From Paracyclopina nana (Eukaryota > Arthropoda > Copepoda > Cyclopoida > Cyclopettidae), in NCBI GenBank assembly GCA_019096065.1, contig JAGUCH010000002.1, positions 12,536,501 to 12,600,500 on the forward strand: 64,000 nt of DNA, read 5' to 3'. The notes beneath the pieces were generated by a model. That model had not been told where the DNA came from. It was given only the letters and a program-made list of their open reading frames with translations, and did no database searches. Positions 24,646 through 36,251 of the stretch are shown piece after piece. The position numbers were made by a program, and so were the translations under genes. The first letter of the stretch is position 1, and each line of letters opens with the position of its first letter.

Positions 24646-27108
24646 GAATTGTCAGCTGTGCTTTGGGTACTACTTCATCATACTCCTCTCCCAGCTGCAG
24701 ATGAACTGAGAACCACCACAATTGGCCTCTGAAGGCCTCCCCCTCAAGTCTGCTGCTTCATAAGAGAGCTAGAGAGGCAGAGCCAGAGAGAGAGAGAGAG
24801 AGAGAAGAAAGCAACCACCACCTTAGAGGCTCAATGAGAAAGGTGCATGCATTGCGCTCCCTCTACACCAACTCTTTCTAGAGGTTCTGTGACGTCATTT
24901 GCCATATTGGCCTCATATCCTAGATATTAATGGCGCAGTTATTGATTGCGACTATTAATGGAAACATCAACCCACTTTCAATTGATCACAGGCCTATTTG
25001 AGAGCATTTTTGAGCACACTTTTCCAGCTTTCTCCTTCATTTCATAGTTCTTTATATCAAATTGCTTTTGCTTTCAAATCACGAATAAAGAACTTTTTGG
25101 GCCAGCTACCATGAAAGCAAACATCTCCTTTTCTCCTGAAGACAACAAATTGGGAGTATTTGGTTGATTAGCTTTCCACATCTCTCATTTGAGAGCCTAT
25201 AAATGCCTCGTTTTATTGAGCTTTCTCAGCCTACCATGTGCTAGGTATAATGAAGTGACAAAAATGCAGACAGAATCCAGATAAGTCTGCTTAGTTTACA
25301 ACGGCTGCTGCTGTCACCACCAGTTCTTTTTTACTTTTCTAGGCTTGCCATGCTGTAGTACAATATTATTTTCCTGTATGACTGCTTGGATTTACCAAAA
25401 ATCCACCAGACATGCCACAGTTGCTGAGAGAATCAGATAAAAAAAACCTGCATGCTTTCTCGTACATAATAAACTGAAACGACATATCAAGTTGCCTACG
25501 CTGCGTCATTACAAAAATAAGGGGTATAACAAAGCAAGTAGCAACTCATGGGACCTCTATGGCAATAGTTTCCCATAATCATGCTCGCAAATGAAAGGAA
25601 GGCCTTCTACATGAGATATTTCGATAAGAGCATCACAGCAGAGGAAAAGAGCCCATAAATTACAGTGAAAATATTGAGCCTTAGCATTGGCTCATGAACT
25701 TTTAAAAGAGGCCCCATTTATTTTAGCATCATTTTTTAAGCATAGTTTAGACCTGGGAAAGCATATTGACAACGCTTCTTTTTCCCTTTTTTCACCAGAA
25801 TGAAAGCATGCTTCTTGCAATTTGAAGCAAGCAATTAAAATTAACTGTATGGCATTAGACCATAAAGATGAAAGAAATGGTCGCGTAGAGCTCTAGATTA
25901 AAAAGAAGTGGTCTTCATGGTTGGGCAATATCCCTCAAGAGGCTGCAGATAAATCATTTTTCAAGAAAAATGTCTCTCTCTTGAATGGTAGAGGCTTCAT
26001 CACATGCTTGTCACGAAGTTTATTTTCTTTTCCCCTTTTTTGCGTTCTATTTTTATCCGCTTGGCTTATGGTTTGCAAGCGAGGCCCCACGAAATTACTT
26101 TGTTAATAGACTACCATGTGTCGCGTGATGTACTCCAAACGAAGAATGTGGGATATTGGAAAGCAATTTGATATGCGGAAGACGCAGTTCTCACATATTG
26201 ACCAATTACACTCTAAAAAACTCCAAGGTAGCCAATTCACTAATAATGAGGTGCCTTAATGGACGAGTTCAATTATGGTAGTCAATTAGGACATTATAAT
26301 GAATCCCTCTAGAGCATCAAAAATTGATGGCAAAATTGAGCTGTCATGGAATATTCCTGTGGAATCAATTTTGATTGAGATAAAAAAGGTAAGATTGAAG
26401 AGGCAAATGAAAGCCAATTTCCTCCATTGTGAAGCCAAATCAGAAGGGAAAGCCTCGGCGATTGTGGGAGGAATACGCAATTACATTTTCTAACATAGGC
26501 TCGATCTTCTTGATTTTCTACTCCGAATTGCGTCATCTTTGATGGGAAAGCTTTTTTTCGTGCGTTTTACTTTGATGGTGCGCATTACAGGCACTATAAA
26601 GCTGGCATTCGAAGGCAAAAAACGGCAGCGGCCTTTCTCACCATATGGTTGGAAACTTCCAATGTCATTTCAAAAGTAACTTTATTTTGCCTCCTTAACC
26701 TTATGCAGGGCCCATCCGCCCTTGATATAAAGTTATTCTAATAACTAGGTGTAATTTCATTTTTCTTCAGCAATTTGTTAGAACGTCGATAACGTTAACT
26801 TTGAACGAACGAAAGAACTGTGTTGACTTTACCGCGGCAGTCTAACTTTTAATTAAAGGCACACTCCATTCATTGCTTTCTCAATACAAAAAAAAAATCA
26901 GAAATAAACGGCTGGTAATCCTTCTCGCAACTAGCAGCATGAAAATAGCAAGAAAAAAAGGCCTTTCGCGTGGCGTACTTCAATTGCAGAAAATTACTAT
27001 CCGAACGAAAAAGAAAATGATAAGAGAGCAATACATTGCTATGCTGGCTTTCTTTACTGGTTGTATTTATGAAAAACGAGACTATTCTTGCCAATGACAG
27101 CCATGGTT
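24646..27108. other. Intergenic region upstream of synaptotagmin 4
   Basis: About 2.4 kb with no supported gene; contains the Syt4 promoter and 5' UTR and an (AG)n run at 24785-24807. Remaining open frames are short and without motifs. Confidence 0.45.
24785..24807. repeat. (AG)11 microsatellite in the Syt4 upstream region
   Basis: An uninterrupted AG run about 140 bp upstream of the Syt4 start codon. GA-rich tracts are common at arthropod promoters (GAGA-type sites), so a regulatory role is possible. Confidence 0.6.
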
Positions 27109-27855
27109 TCAATTATAGGAGTATTCAGACCATTTGGGAGGTCCATCAGGGTATGCTCCATCCCAACCCTAAAATTGAATTAAGTGAAGCTCAGGTGAAT
27201 TAGTCATGGCAATAATTGCATTATTACTGTGGGCTTTTGAGGTCTATATTTGCCATTCTCATCCAAGGCTGGTCCATCAATAGACGTATTTCTTGCGACG
27301 AATTTGCCATGGTCGTACCTCCTTGTTTTAATGCCTGTGGCTCTGTAATGACTTCGCTCGTTAAGGTACTCGAGAGTGACTTTCTCTTTGAAGTCATCGT
27401 TTCTCATGGCTCTTTCCATGCAGTCGAAAAGCACCTTGGTCTCTTTACGACAAGTCAAAAAGGCAATGAATTTCTGAAAAAAATATTCTTTTCCAATGTC
27501 CCTTTTCAATCCAAGAAAAAAATGAGCTTACAGCCTCCGAGCCACATTTGTTGAACAACTCGGCAGCATCGGCACAAATCGTCGTCCTCGCAATGTCGCG
27601 CATTCTTTGAGGAATTAAAGGATCTTCTTCCATTTTGCTCAGCCCTCTGAAATTTGGATCACCCAGCTTTTTTGGACCCTTAAAGGTAAATCGTTACCAA
27701 AGCATCCCAAGAGTTTGAAAAATGTCACAGCTTACCCCATACATGTGATCCGGAAAAATCCGATATTCCGAGGCCTGTTCGCCATTTTTGTCAAAGGTCT
27801 TGTTGGTTCCTTTGATGGATTCCTCAACGCGTTTGTTTATCAACATGTTACCCAT
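27109..27855 (-). CDS. CMC1-type twin Cx9C mitochondrial protein
   Basis: Four exons: 27855-27736, 27678-27532, 27473-27228, 27168-27109; 190 aa. The core has two Cx9C motifs, C75-x9-C85 (CADAAELFNKC) and C97-x9-C107 (CRKETKVLFDC), the CHCH-type helical hairpin oxidised in the mitochondrial intermembrane space. Surrounding motifs (DPLIPQRMRD, LEYLNERSHYRATG) match CMC1, a chaperone of early COX1 / cytochrome c oxidase assembly. Compared with ordinary CMC1 (about 100 aa) it has extra N-terminal residues starting MGNMLINK and a C-terminal extension ending in a WDGAYPDGPPKWSEY block encoded by the last exon. The MGN start could be myristoylated. It is divergent from P450 A, with 336 bp between start codons. 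Confidence 0.85.
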
Positions 27856-28191
27856 TGTTGGGCCTTTTATAATTTTCCGTCAAATGAGAGTTGTTTACAT
27901 TATTCGCATAACAGTAAACAAAAGCAGCTGTTTAGCGGAATATTTAGATCAAAACTGGGAGCAACCTCAACCTGTTAAAAATAAGTAAATGACACATTAC
28001 TCTTCGAAAAAAAAGGATTATTTTAAGCTCATACCGATAGAATTGCCATTTTTTTCTTTTTAAAATTAGTTATGAAATCCGATTCTATGCGCCCGAGATA
28101 AATGTCAAATTGTCAAGGTCGCAGGCTCGCAGCTGATGAACATTCAAAGTACGCAGGTTCATCGAGCACAACTTGCCTGATTTTTTGAAAG
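27856..28191. promoter_or_regulatory. Divergent promoter region between CMC1-like gene and P450 A
   Basis: 336 bp separate the two start codons, which face away from each other; the segment must hold both 5' UTRs and promoters. No TATA box stands out. Confidence 0.5.
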
Positions 28192-30547
28192 ATGGCGACC
28201 AGATTCCTGACAAATCATTTAAGGAGGTACAGCACAGCGCTAAATCCATTCGAAGAAATTCCTGGACCACCTGGAAAAGGCTTTCCGATTCTCGGTCATT
28301 CTCATTTACTGTTGAAGAAACCGCACAAATTCGGAAAGGCTTGGGAAAATGTTCGGGCTTTGAAGAAGCAATATCTGCGTGAGGGAGACAAAATGTTGAG
28401 AATGCATTCGCCCCTTTTCAACCCTCCTCATGGCAACATCTTGTTCATATTCGACCCTCAATTGTACCAAGAAATGCTCACACACGAAGGAAAATACCCT
28501 TGCAGGTAAAAGAGTCTCCATGCTTGCGTTGTAATTATAGTTATTTATTTCGAGCTGGGGCACGTAAAGTAGGGTCATTAAATAGCTGAGCGAGGATTTT
28601 AAAATGGGAAAACTCGAGTACAGCTTTACTAGCCCGAGCCTGCGAGGGCTGTAATTGTACGAGTGTTTTTCCATTTTAAAATCCGAGGTGAGCTATTTAA
28701 TGACCCAATTTTACGTGCCCCAGCTCAAAATATACAATTTTATATACTGTAATACGATTTTCGAGTGTTTTAATGAAGTTACCGGGCTGCCCCGTGCCCT
28801 AGAAAATGCTGCTCGGTTTTTATGCTATGTATCACTGGCTCTCATCAGCTAGCATCCAGTGGTTTGAGAGCAATAAAATAGACTTTTAAATTGCATATCA
28901 TGTGAATTGCACCTATGGCATAGTGGTTAGAGGGCTTGGCTCTTGATTCCGCAGTCTAGGGTTCAAACCCCAGTCATTCCTCATTTTTTTTGGTTTCTTT
29001 ATCTGACTTAAATTATGTTTAAGTCCTATACATAGCATGCATTTTTCATGGTGTCACCATGGCTCAGTGGCAAGAGTATTGGAATGCTGATCCAACTGGC
29101 TGAGGTTCAAATCTTGGATGATTCTCTCTTTTTCTAACTTCTTTGGAATGTTGATTAGTTTCATAGAATATGAGGTGCATGAAACTACTTAAAATCCCTC
29201 AAATTTGATTCCAGGGCCGTTAAGTATTTAATATCCCCCAAATTGCTTAGAAAGAACTGTGATATAAAAGAGCTGAGTCGGATCGGTAAACTGAATTATA
29301 ACACGAGGAAATCGTATTACAGTATATAAATAAAATAAAACCTATTTTACATTAGAGGGCCTGGCTTTGATCCCTTTATCATGATGAGGAAAATGAGGAA
29401 AGACATCTACAGTGAAACTGTGGGCGTTTTGATGGAAGAAGGCGAAAAGTGGCACGAAATGCGATCTAAGGTTCAGCAAGACTTGATGCGGCCTAAATCA
29501 GCTCATTTTTACATTGATGAAATTCAAAAAGTGTCTGATGACTTCATTGAATTCATTCGCCAAAAGAGAACACATGATAACAACATCGACAATTTTTTGC
29601 CCGACTTGTATCGCTACACATTTGAGTCCATTTGCTGCATTTCCCTTGATACAAGACTTGGCTGCCTTCAGCTCAATATGGATCCTGAGATTGCAAAAGT
29701 ATTCAAAGCCTCCAATGACTTCCTGGCCTCTTTTCCAGAGTTCACTTCTGGAGTGCCCACTTGGAAATTTCTCCCTCCAAGGTGGAATAAGACTTTTCGC
29801 ACAGCCCAAGGCAACCTTGATATTCTCCTTGACTTCAGCAAAATTCAAGTGGAGGATGCCATAAAACGAATCAACAAAAAAGCAAATGAAGAATCCGACA
29901 ATGATCTGTCGTTGCTGGAAAGGATGATACTGAGAAATGGGCCTGAAAGCACATTTCCTATTGTTATGGCCATTGATCTGATTTTTGCAGGGATCGACAC
30001 CACTGGCAACTCATTGGGATTACTTCTATACCACTTGGCACAAAATCCTGAAAAACAGGACAAATTGCGTGAAGAGTTCAAGTCAATTGGTTCCAATCTC
30101 ACAGTCAAAGACTTGGATAAAATGAAATACTTTAAGGGATGCCTCCAAGAATCATTTCGACTGACTCCAACCCTAGCTATAAATGGGAGGGTCATTCCAG
30201 AAGACATCGAGCTGGATGGCTATCATATTCCTGCTAAAACCGCTTGCTGGCATTATCATCAGCTATTTGGAGAAGATCCCGAAATGTTTCCAGAGCCAAA
30301 AAAATTCAAGCCTGAGAGATGGATTGAAAACAAAAAAGACATTCATCCCATGGCAGTTAGGTCATTCAGCCGTGGTCCGAGAATGTGCATTGGAAAACGT
30401 TTTGCAGAGCTAGAGCTGCAAATTGCCACTCATAGAATCATCTCTAATTTTGAAGTAAAATGGAGGGGAAAAGACAACATGGGAGTTACTCAGGTTTTAA
30501 TCAATGTGCCTGATCACCAATTGGACTTTCAGTTCAATGATGTATAG
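28192..30547 (+). CDS. Mitochondrial-clan cytochrome P450 (A)
   Basis: Two exons, 28192-28505 and 29356-30547, joined in phase 2 (tgc ag | a) to give 501 aa. The N-terminus is an arginine-containing presequence (MATRFLTNHLRRYST) instead of a membrane anchor, as in mitochondrial P450s, followed by a Pro-rich hinge (IPGPPGKGFPILGH). I-helix AGIDTT, K-helix ESFR (in LQESFRLTP) and the haem loop FSRGPRMCIG with ligand Cys449 are all intact. It is predicted to be a haem monooxygenase fed by adrenodoxin in the mitochondrial matrix; substrate unknown. The paralogue 34673-36251 has an intron at the same place and phase, so the two arose by duplication. The 850-nt intron here is invaded by palindromic DNA and tRNA-like sequences. 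AATAAA follows at 30665. Confidence 0.93.
28548..28727. mobile_element. Palindromic element in P450 A intron
   Basis: The two halves are inverted copies: GAGCTGGGGCACGTAAA, GGGTCATTAAATAGCT and GATTTTAAAATGG on the left reappear in reverse complement on the right, around a short divergent centre near 28640. About 180 bp, no coding capacity, no clear target duplication seen. The paralogous P450 B intron (49 nt) lacks it, so it was inserted after the duplication. Confidence 0.6.
28909..28980 (+). repeat. tRNA-like sequence (A and B boxes), probably SINE or tRNA pseudogene
   Basis: A-box-like TGGCATAGTGG at 28916 and a perfect B box GGTTCAAACCC at 28960-28970, spaced as in tRNA genes. The acceptor, D and anticodon stems do not pair well, so it is unlikely to make a functional tRNA. 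Confidence 0.4.
29053..29124 (+). repeat. Second tRNA-like sequence in the P450 A intron
   Basis: A box TGGCTCAGTGG (29060-29070) and B box GGTTCAAATCT (29104-29114). The D stem pairs, and an anticodon stem TTGGA/TCCAA encloses loop ATGCTGA (anticodon GCT, Ser), but the acceptor stem does not pair. Best read as a tRNA-derived repeat or decayed tRNA. Confidence 0.4.
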
Positions 30548-30877
30548 ATGCTGATGAATTTCGTTAGCTTTTGCAAAACACAGCCATTTATAAACTTTGC
30601 TATTTTTATGCCAGATTCAAAATATACGAATTTTGTGTTTCAATGAACTCTCATATCTGGATCAAATAAAAACTTGAAAGCAGTTTTATAGGTGTTTTGA
30701 AAAGTCTACCTACGACTTTTATTCACAACCTTGAAAAATAGAAGCAAAAGGATTGTTGTCCGACTCACAGCTCACGGTGGAATGATATGGCAATCAGTAA
30801 ATAACAGGCGCGGTTATTTAAAGCTAGCCAACAGACACTAGAGGTACAAACAGCTAATAAAATTGTACGGAATTGTC
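30548..30877. other. Convergent 3' region of P450 A and the SIAH-like gene
   Basis: 330 bp between stop codons. AATAAA on the plus strand at 30665-30670 serves P450 A; TTTATT at 30718-30723 reads AATAAA on the minus strand for the convergent gene, so the 3' UTRs may overlap. Confidence 0.5.
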
Positions 30878-32830
30878 TTATAAGGACTGTCTCATGATTT
30901 TAACTGTGTACTTGATGTCTGTGGCAGCCTGGTTGTGACTAAAATGGGTTACGCGTAGGTAAGACTGAGTAAAGTAGACGAGGTTCCTCAAGTTGTAGTG
31001 CTTCATCACGTCAGTGGCAGAGGCCTCCAGAGATTGCACCACACCAGAGTAATAGGAGCTTGGTTGTTGGTAGTCTGGGGTCTCGATGTGGACCTCGTAT
31101 CTGTATTGGCTTGAGTCAGTTGGGTTCAGCTTGGCCCAAATCCAAAATAAGACCAGCGGCCTTGAATGTTTCTCGTCAAACTTCTTGTAGACAATCTGGT
31201 AAAAGGTGACATTGTCAAAAATAAACGGCAAAGGGCCCCACCACAAGGGGCAGGTTTGTTGATCCAGCACCTCGCAGGCATTGACTGTGAGTCTGACATC
31301 CCCACAAATCCTGCCAATGAAAAGCAATTAAAAGTGCCTCATAATGAGCATCATGACTGTTTCGTACGTTCTGTTCGTATAGTCCCTGTAGGTCACCACC
31401 TTGACACCAAACTTTGAGTTGATCTGATGGACAGATTGGCAATGGTTTTCAAGGTTGTCGTGCATCGTGCACCGCCAGCCGCAATCAATGTAGGGACAAA
31501 AAAACTGTCGTTTCTTGGGGCTAACAATACTCTGGAATTTGATGAGTTCATCATAAATATAGGAATTTACAGCAATTTCACGAGAAAGCCATATTTCACC
31601 TTTTGAATGTAGGGAGGCTTGGAAAAAGGTTGCTTCCGGTAGCAGTTTCTTTGTGGTGGCAATTCTTGTTGGGGAGGTGGAGCCACTGGTTGGCAGGAGT
31701 TGTCCGCAGTCTCAGATTGGCTTGAATATCCCGAAGAGGATGAGGATGTAGACGACAAAGGCTCACGTGGTTTAGTGAGACTAGATGTGCATTTGCATGT
31801 CTTGGTCGGCCCAAAAATTGAGTGAGTGTCAAAAGTCTTGAAAGTTGCTTTTGCAATCATTGGAGTAGGTTGCTAATAGTAAAAATATGAAACCATGACA
31901 CAACGAGTAAAAGCTTAAAAAAATTGGGTACCTTGTAATTGCGATTCTGAGGTAATTTTTTTAAATTGACATTGGCCAAGTCCAGATAGTCCAACTTTGT
32001 TGCAGTGAACAAATGCTTTCGTTTGGCATGTGCCAGTCTTCGAAGGCTGTGCAAGGGCTCCAAGGCCATCATCCTGCGGTCGTTCAAGGCATTCAGGCAT
32101 TTGTTGAAGGCTCGGCGCTCACGAGGATCATAGGCACTACCGGCCATGAGTGACATCGAGGCCATGGCCAACAAGGCAACAGACTTGAAACCTTTCTCGA
32201 TCAAATCAGCCACGAGTCTGGGGCTCATTTCAAAGCTTTCGCAAGTGTTGGCCATGTTGACCACACGCTGCCAGCTGGATTCTATGGGTGGAGCGAACAT
32301 GCGCTTGTCCAGGGCCGTCAAAGTGAGGGCTTCCTGGAAATAAAAACTGGCGATTTATACGGTATGCTAGCTAAAGTGTGCAGTTTGGATTGAGATTATT
32401 TTGGAAATGGATATAGGAAAGTAATATTGGTCTAAGTTCAAAAGGAGGCCCCCAGCATTGTCATTGTGGGTAATTTTTATCCAAAAGCTACAAATATGCA
32501 TAGCTCTAAAAGATGTTGCGGAAGGAAAGCGAAAACATGTACAACCAACGACCGCTCAAAATGTTAGCGGCCATTTTGAAAATAACGCACCTGAATGTTT
32601 AGGTCGAGTCCGCATTTGCAAAAGACCCGGTCAAGTATCTCACTGACATCGATGGCGACGACAAGGCAGTGTTTCCTCCAGAAATTGCGCGAGTAATTAT
32701 TGTTGTTGTTGAAATTGGCCTTCGAAATTTGATTATGATGATGATTCGTTTGCTTGATGGACAAATTGATTTTCTTCCTATTTCTATGAACGAAGTGGTT
32801 GTTGTTGTTGTTGTATCCTAGTGAATTCAT
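30878..32830 (-). CDS. C2H2 zinc-finger / TRAF-like (SIAH-like) protein, unrecognised N-terminus
   Basis: Five exons: 32830-32591, 32333-31932, 31872-31600, 31531-31368, 31310-30878; 503 aa. The N-terminus is Asn/His-rich, followed by a helical region (FEMSPRLVADLIEKG and similar) that I do not recognise, then a Ser/Pro/Gln-rich linker. A short zinc finger follows, with CPYIDCGWRC and HDNLENHCQSVH. The last 145 residues (ICGDVRLTVNACEVLDQQ to KYTVKIMRQSL) are beta-rich and end in a strand pattern like the substrate-binding domain of SIAH/seven-in-absentia. No RING finger is visible, so it may be an adaptor instead of a ligase. The SIAH link is inference from layout, not from strong motifs. 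Start is the first in-frame ATG; an additional upstream exon is possible. Confidence 0.65.
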
Positions 32831-33590
32831 TGCGAAAAAATGATGATTTGCGATTTCCAAATTGGTCAAGGCCTCATGTCAGGAAAATTAATTGGTTGAG
32901 CTAAAAAATGGAAAGACTAAAGATACGGCAGTTGTTTTCTTTCCTCCTGAGCTGAGTTCCGGCATTAAAAAACGTTCGAAAAACCAACTCGATCCAGAGC
33001 TTAACATTGCCAAATTCATACACACAAGGTTTTGTCAGTTATGCATACCAAGTATATTTTTTAAAATCATTATTTCTGCCATTACAAGTGTTAGGGGCTA
33101 ATTTGCTCCATGCTTCAAACTAATTGTGATGTAAAACCGGAAATATGGAGCCCGTAAAAAAGCTGCTCTATTTTGACGCCATTCCGCTTCGCGGATTTCA
33201 GCTCGAATCTCAGCATCGGCCATCGGCTTTTGCTGGCTCCTAGCTAAGCTCTGCCTGTAAATGTAATTGTAACTCAGTAACTGTCAGTAGTCACTTAGTA
33301 AACCACAAGCTGAATTAAACGGCTGAAAGCTGAGTGTTGTGATTTAGTGAAAGTCAGAATGCTGTTAAATGTCTGAATTTAGTGAATTTAAAGTGGTAGT
33401 GAGTAGCTACGACTGAGTAAAGCTTACGGGTCACGAATTACGGATAAGCAGTATTACAAACTACGGCTTACGGCAGGACGGATGACGAGAAGTAGGAATT
33501 CCTTCAATTCACTTGAACCACATCAGCGGTAAGTGATTCAGTCTTTATTTTTTTTTTTAATAAAATAGTCGGCATCGAGGATTAGCTGTG
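32831..33590. other. Intergenic region with an orphan plus-strand splice donor
   Basis: Upstream of the SIAH-like gene and downstream of the small basic-protein gene. A plus-strand stretch about 33170-33529, rich in short CAGTAACTG/CTGAA phrases, ends in a strong donor (CAGCG|GTAAGT at 33530). It may be an untranslated exon of an unknown plus-strand transcript. No coding exon supported. Confidence 0.35.
33544..33549 (-). terminator. Polyadenylation signal of the small basic-protein gene
   Basis: TTTATT reads AATAAA on the minus strand, about 42 nt past the stop codon at 33591-33593. Confidence 0.5.
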
Positions 33591-33966
33591 CTAAGGTCGA
33601 TGTCCTCTTTGCTTTCTTTTCCTCTGCCGTCTTCTTCGAAGGGTCATTTTTCGCCTTAGCTGCATCTCAGGGCTCAACGTGAATCCTTCTGTGCCAAAAG
33701 GTGCAAAAGCCGGCAGAGGCGTGACAAACTTGCCCGTCTGGCTAATCTGTTGTGAATAATTTAAGTTCATTCAACGTATCACTGTATATGCTTTTTGGTC
33801 TTACGCTGTTAATGAAATTATCACCGTATGGTCCATACTTGATGGCATATGGTTTCCTCAAAGATTGAGCCAAGGTTGGCTGGGTATTAAAGCGGAGGGT
33901 TTTGTAGAGGAACCGATTGCCAAAGAAGGAGAAGCTGAGAACTTGGTTTATTTCCATCATAATCAT
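33591..33966 (-). CDS. Small basic protein, possibly mitochondrial
   Basis: Two exons, 33966-33805 and 33746-33591, give 105 aa across a 58-nt intron with good GT-AG sites. The N-terminus is hydrophobic/amphipathic with Phe, Arg and Lys and few acids, resembling a mitochondrial presequence. The middle has KYGPYGDNF and VTPLPAFAPFGTEGF, and the C-terminus is strongly basic (KMTLRRRRQRKRKQRGHRP). Such a tail is seen in some mitochondrial ribosomal proteins, but I cannot match it to one. An acceptor-like TTTTAG immediately before the start suggests an untranslated upstream exon; ATG 33960 and 33957 are alternatives. Confidence 0.6.
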
Positions 33967-34672
33967 ACACACCTAAAAGAAAAAGGATCGTGCATCGATA
34001 AAAGCACTGTAATTGATTTGCCTCATCAGTCACATTGGCCACTTCCCGTTGCGCTAACTACTGATTTGATCCGATTTCCTGGGTGATAAAGCATGATTCA
34101 TAAAAAGGAGTAGGCATTGATCTGAATTTGCCAAAATCCTTTGTTTATCCGCTAGTAAAGGAATTTGCTGGATTAAACCAGAATTGTTCAAGGAAGCTGA
34201 ATTATGATTGCATCAATCTTGCCAATTATTGGGCGTTATCATAGTATCAGGTGGCAATAATAACCTCGTCAACCATGAAGCAATTCAAAAGTACAATAAA
34301 CATTCTGTTTGAAGTCTTCTCACCCTTTGACAATGCACAGTAAAAACTTAATTTTTAAAGGACTCTTACCACAAAACTTGCCAAAAATACGCCCATGGCT
34401 GTTGGAAGACCGATTTACGCAGAGTTTTTGCGTCAGATTGAAAAAATGTCGGTCGAAACCGCCGCCACGTGCGGCCACGTTTCAACTGCACTAGTGACTT
34501 TTCAGCCTGAAAGATTCGGCAACAATTGATAGCAACGCGCTTCTAAGTTCATGTGCTACGCTTGTTTTGCGTCAAGCCATGCGCATGATAATTAAAAGTG
34601 TGTGTTGTACGTTTCTAACTAGGGATATCCTTGACCTTGGCCAGAGGCAGAAAACTAAAGCTGGCGCAGTCT
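33967..34672. other. Intergenic, nothing recognised
   Basis: About 700 bp between the small basic-protein gene and P450 B. Open frames are short and lack motifs. Confidence 0.4.
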
Positions 34673-36251
34673 TTATTTTCTCAAGTCTTCAAATTGAAAG
34701 TGCATCTTTTGGTCTGGCTGATTGATGAGGGCAAATCCGTAGGTTAATGGTCCTGGATTCTTCCATTTGACTGCAAAGTTGGTGAGGATCTTGTGAGTGG
34801 CAACTTGCAACTCCAGCTCAGCAAACCGTTTTCCAATGCACATTCTTGGACCATGACCAAATGGCCTGACAGCAAAAGGACTGAAAGTTTTCTTTTTTTC
34901 CAGCCACCGTTCGGGCAAAAATTGTTCCGGATTCTCAAAAATGGACGCATCGCGGCCAAACAGTGAGTTGAACCATAGGCATACAGTGTCCTTAGGGATT
35001 TGATAGCCTTTGATCACACAGTCATCCCTCACCATTCGTATTGTGGAAGGCCCAACTGGGATCAGTCGGAAATGCTCTTGAAGGCACGCCCGAAAGTATT
35101 TCATTTTGTCCAAATCCTTGACAGTCAAGTTGGTGCCAAGTGACATAAACTCTTGGCGCAATTTGTCCTGTTTGTCAGGATTAATTGCGAGGTGGTAGAG
35201 GAACATGCCAAGTGTGTTACTAGTGGTGTCAACTCCTGCCACTAGCATCTCAATGGCCGTTACAATGGGCAACGTGCTGTCGTGACCAAGCTTTTTTATC
35301 AGCTTTTCCAGCACTGGTTTCTCATGATCAGCTTTATCCGTTTCTTTGGCCTTGAATCTTTCTATTGCTTCCAGCACCTTATGCTTGTTGAAGTCAAGCA
35401 AGATAGTTTGGGCATCTTCGCCTTGGCGATAGTGCTTATTCCACCTGGGAGGAAGAAATCTCCAGGTAGGCACTGAGAAGAGCAAGCCCACTGAAGAGTG
35501 AGAAAACTTGACAAAAGCTTCAAATGTCTCTTTGGTCTTGGGGTCAATTTCAGCCTTGAGGCAACCCAATCTAGTATCAAGAGCTATCAAAGATATGGCT
35601 TCAAAGGCATATCGCTTGAAACAGTAAACCGAGTCGGATATCTCATGACTTTCCAAGGTCCGTTCTGCCCTGATGATATCTACCAGCTCCTGGGCAACGC
35701 TTTGAATTGAATCCAAGTAGAAATGAGCTGACTTGGGCCTTAGCAAGTCCTGCTGGACCTTTGTTCTTATATTGTACCACTTCTCTCCGTCTTCCAGAAG
35801 GAGTCCTCTGTTCTCACTGTAGATGTCTGGCCTTTTATCTCTCATCATGAGCATTGCATCAAATGGAGGCCCTCTAAAAGCTTCATTGAGAGATTTGAGC
35901 ATTTTATCATTACTTATTTTACCTTAGGGGGAATTTCCCTTCGTGTGCATAGACCTCCTTGGCGTCATCAGGGTCAAATAGTATGACCACTCTTCCATTG
36001 AGAGGGTTAAACGGAGGCAAGTTGAGTCTGAGCAGGAGCTCATCAGCTTTGAGGTATTTTTTCCGCAACCCATCCACATTTTCCCACATGCGTTTCACTC
36101 CAGCTGGCTGCTTTGACAGATGAAGTAAGTGGCCCAAGAAGGGCAGCCCTCTTCCTGGCAAGCTAGGAATGTCTTCAAAAGGTTTGGGCCCATTGCTTGC
36201 CGTATTGCTCAAGCTGCGGACAAGTGTGACAAATAGCCTCGATTTGGCCAT
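34673..36251 (-). CDS. Mitochondrial-clan cytochrome P450 (B)
   Basis: Two exons, 36251-35923 and 35873-34673, with a 49-nt intron in phase 2; 509 aa. Presequence MAKSRLFVTLVRSLSNT, then IPSLPGRGLPFLGH. I-helix AGVDTT, K-helix EHFR (LQEHFRLIP), PERW motif and haem loop FGHGPRMCIG with Cys455 are intact. It shares long blocks with P450 A (YSEN/YSET, KVQQDL, RPKSAHFY, TVKDLDKMKYF), so both are recent duplicates now 6 kb apart in opposite orientation. It is a predicted mitochondrial monooxygenase of unknown substrate. AATAAA overlaps the stop codon. It is divergent from the thrombospondin-repeat gene with 211 bp between starts. Confidence 0.93.

Larger units (their letters stand above)
28736..29326. 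repeat. Inverted-repeat-bounded segment with two tRNA-like sequences
   Basis: TATATACTGTAATACGATTT at about 28740 is matched in reverse complement by AAATCGTATTACAGTATATA near 29310-29330. The roughly 590-bp segment between contains the two tRNA-like boxes listed separately. It may be a composite insertion or a SINE cluster. Confidence 0.45.

Noticed and set aside
28909..29124. Two functional tRNA genes
   Set aside because: A and B boxes are good, but acceptor stems do not pair and the first has no proper anticodon stem; tRNA-derived repeats are more likely.
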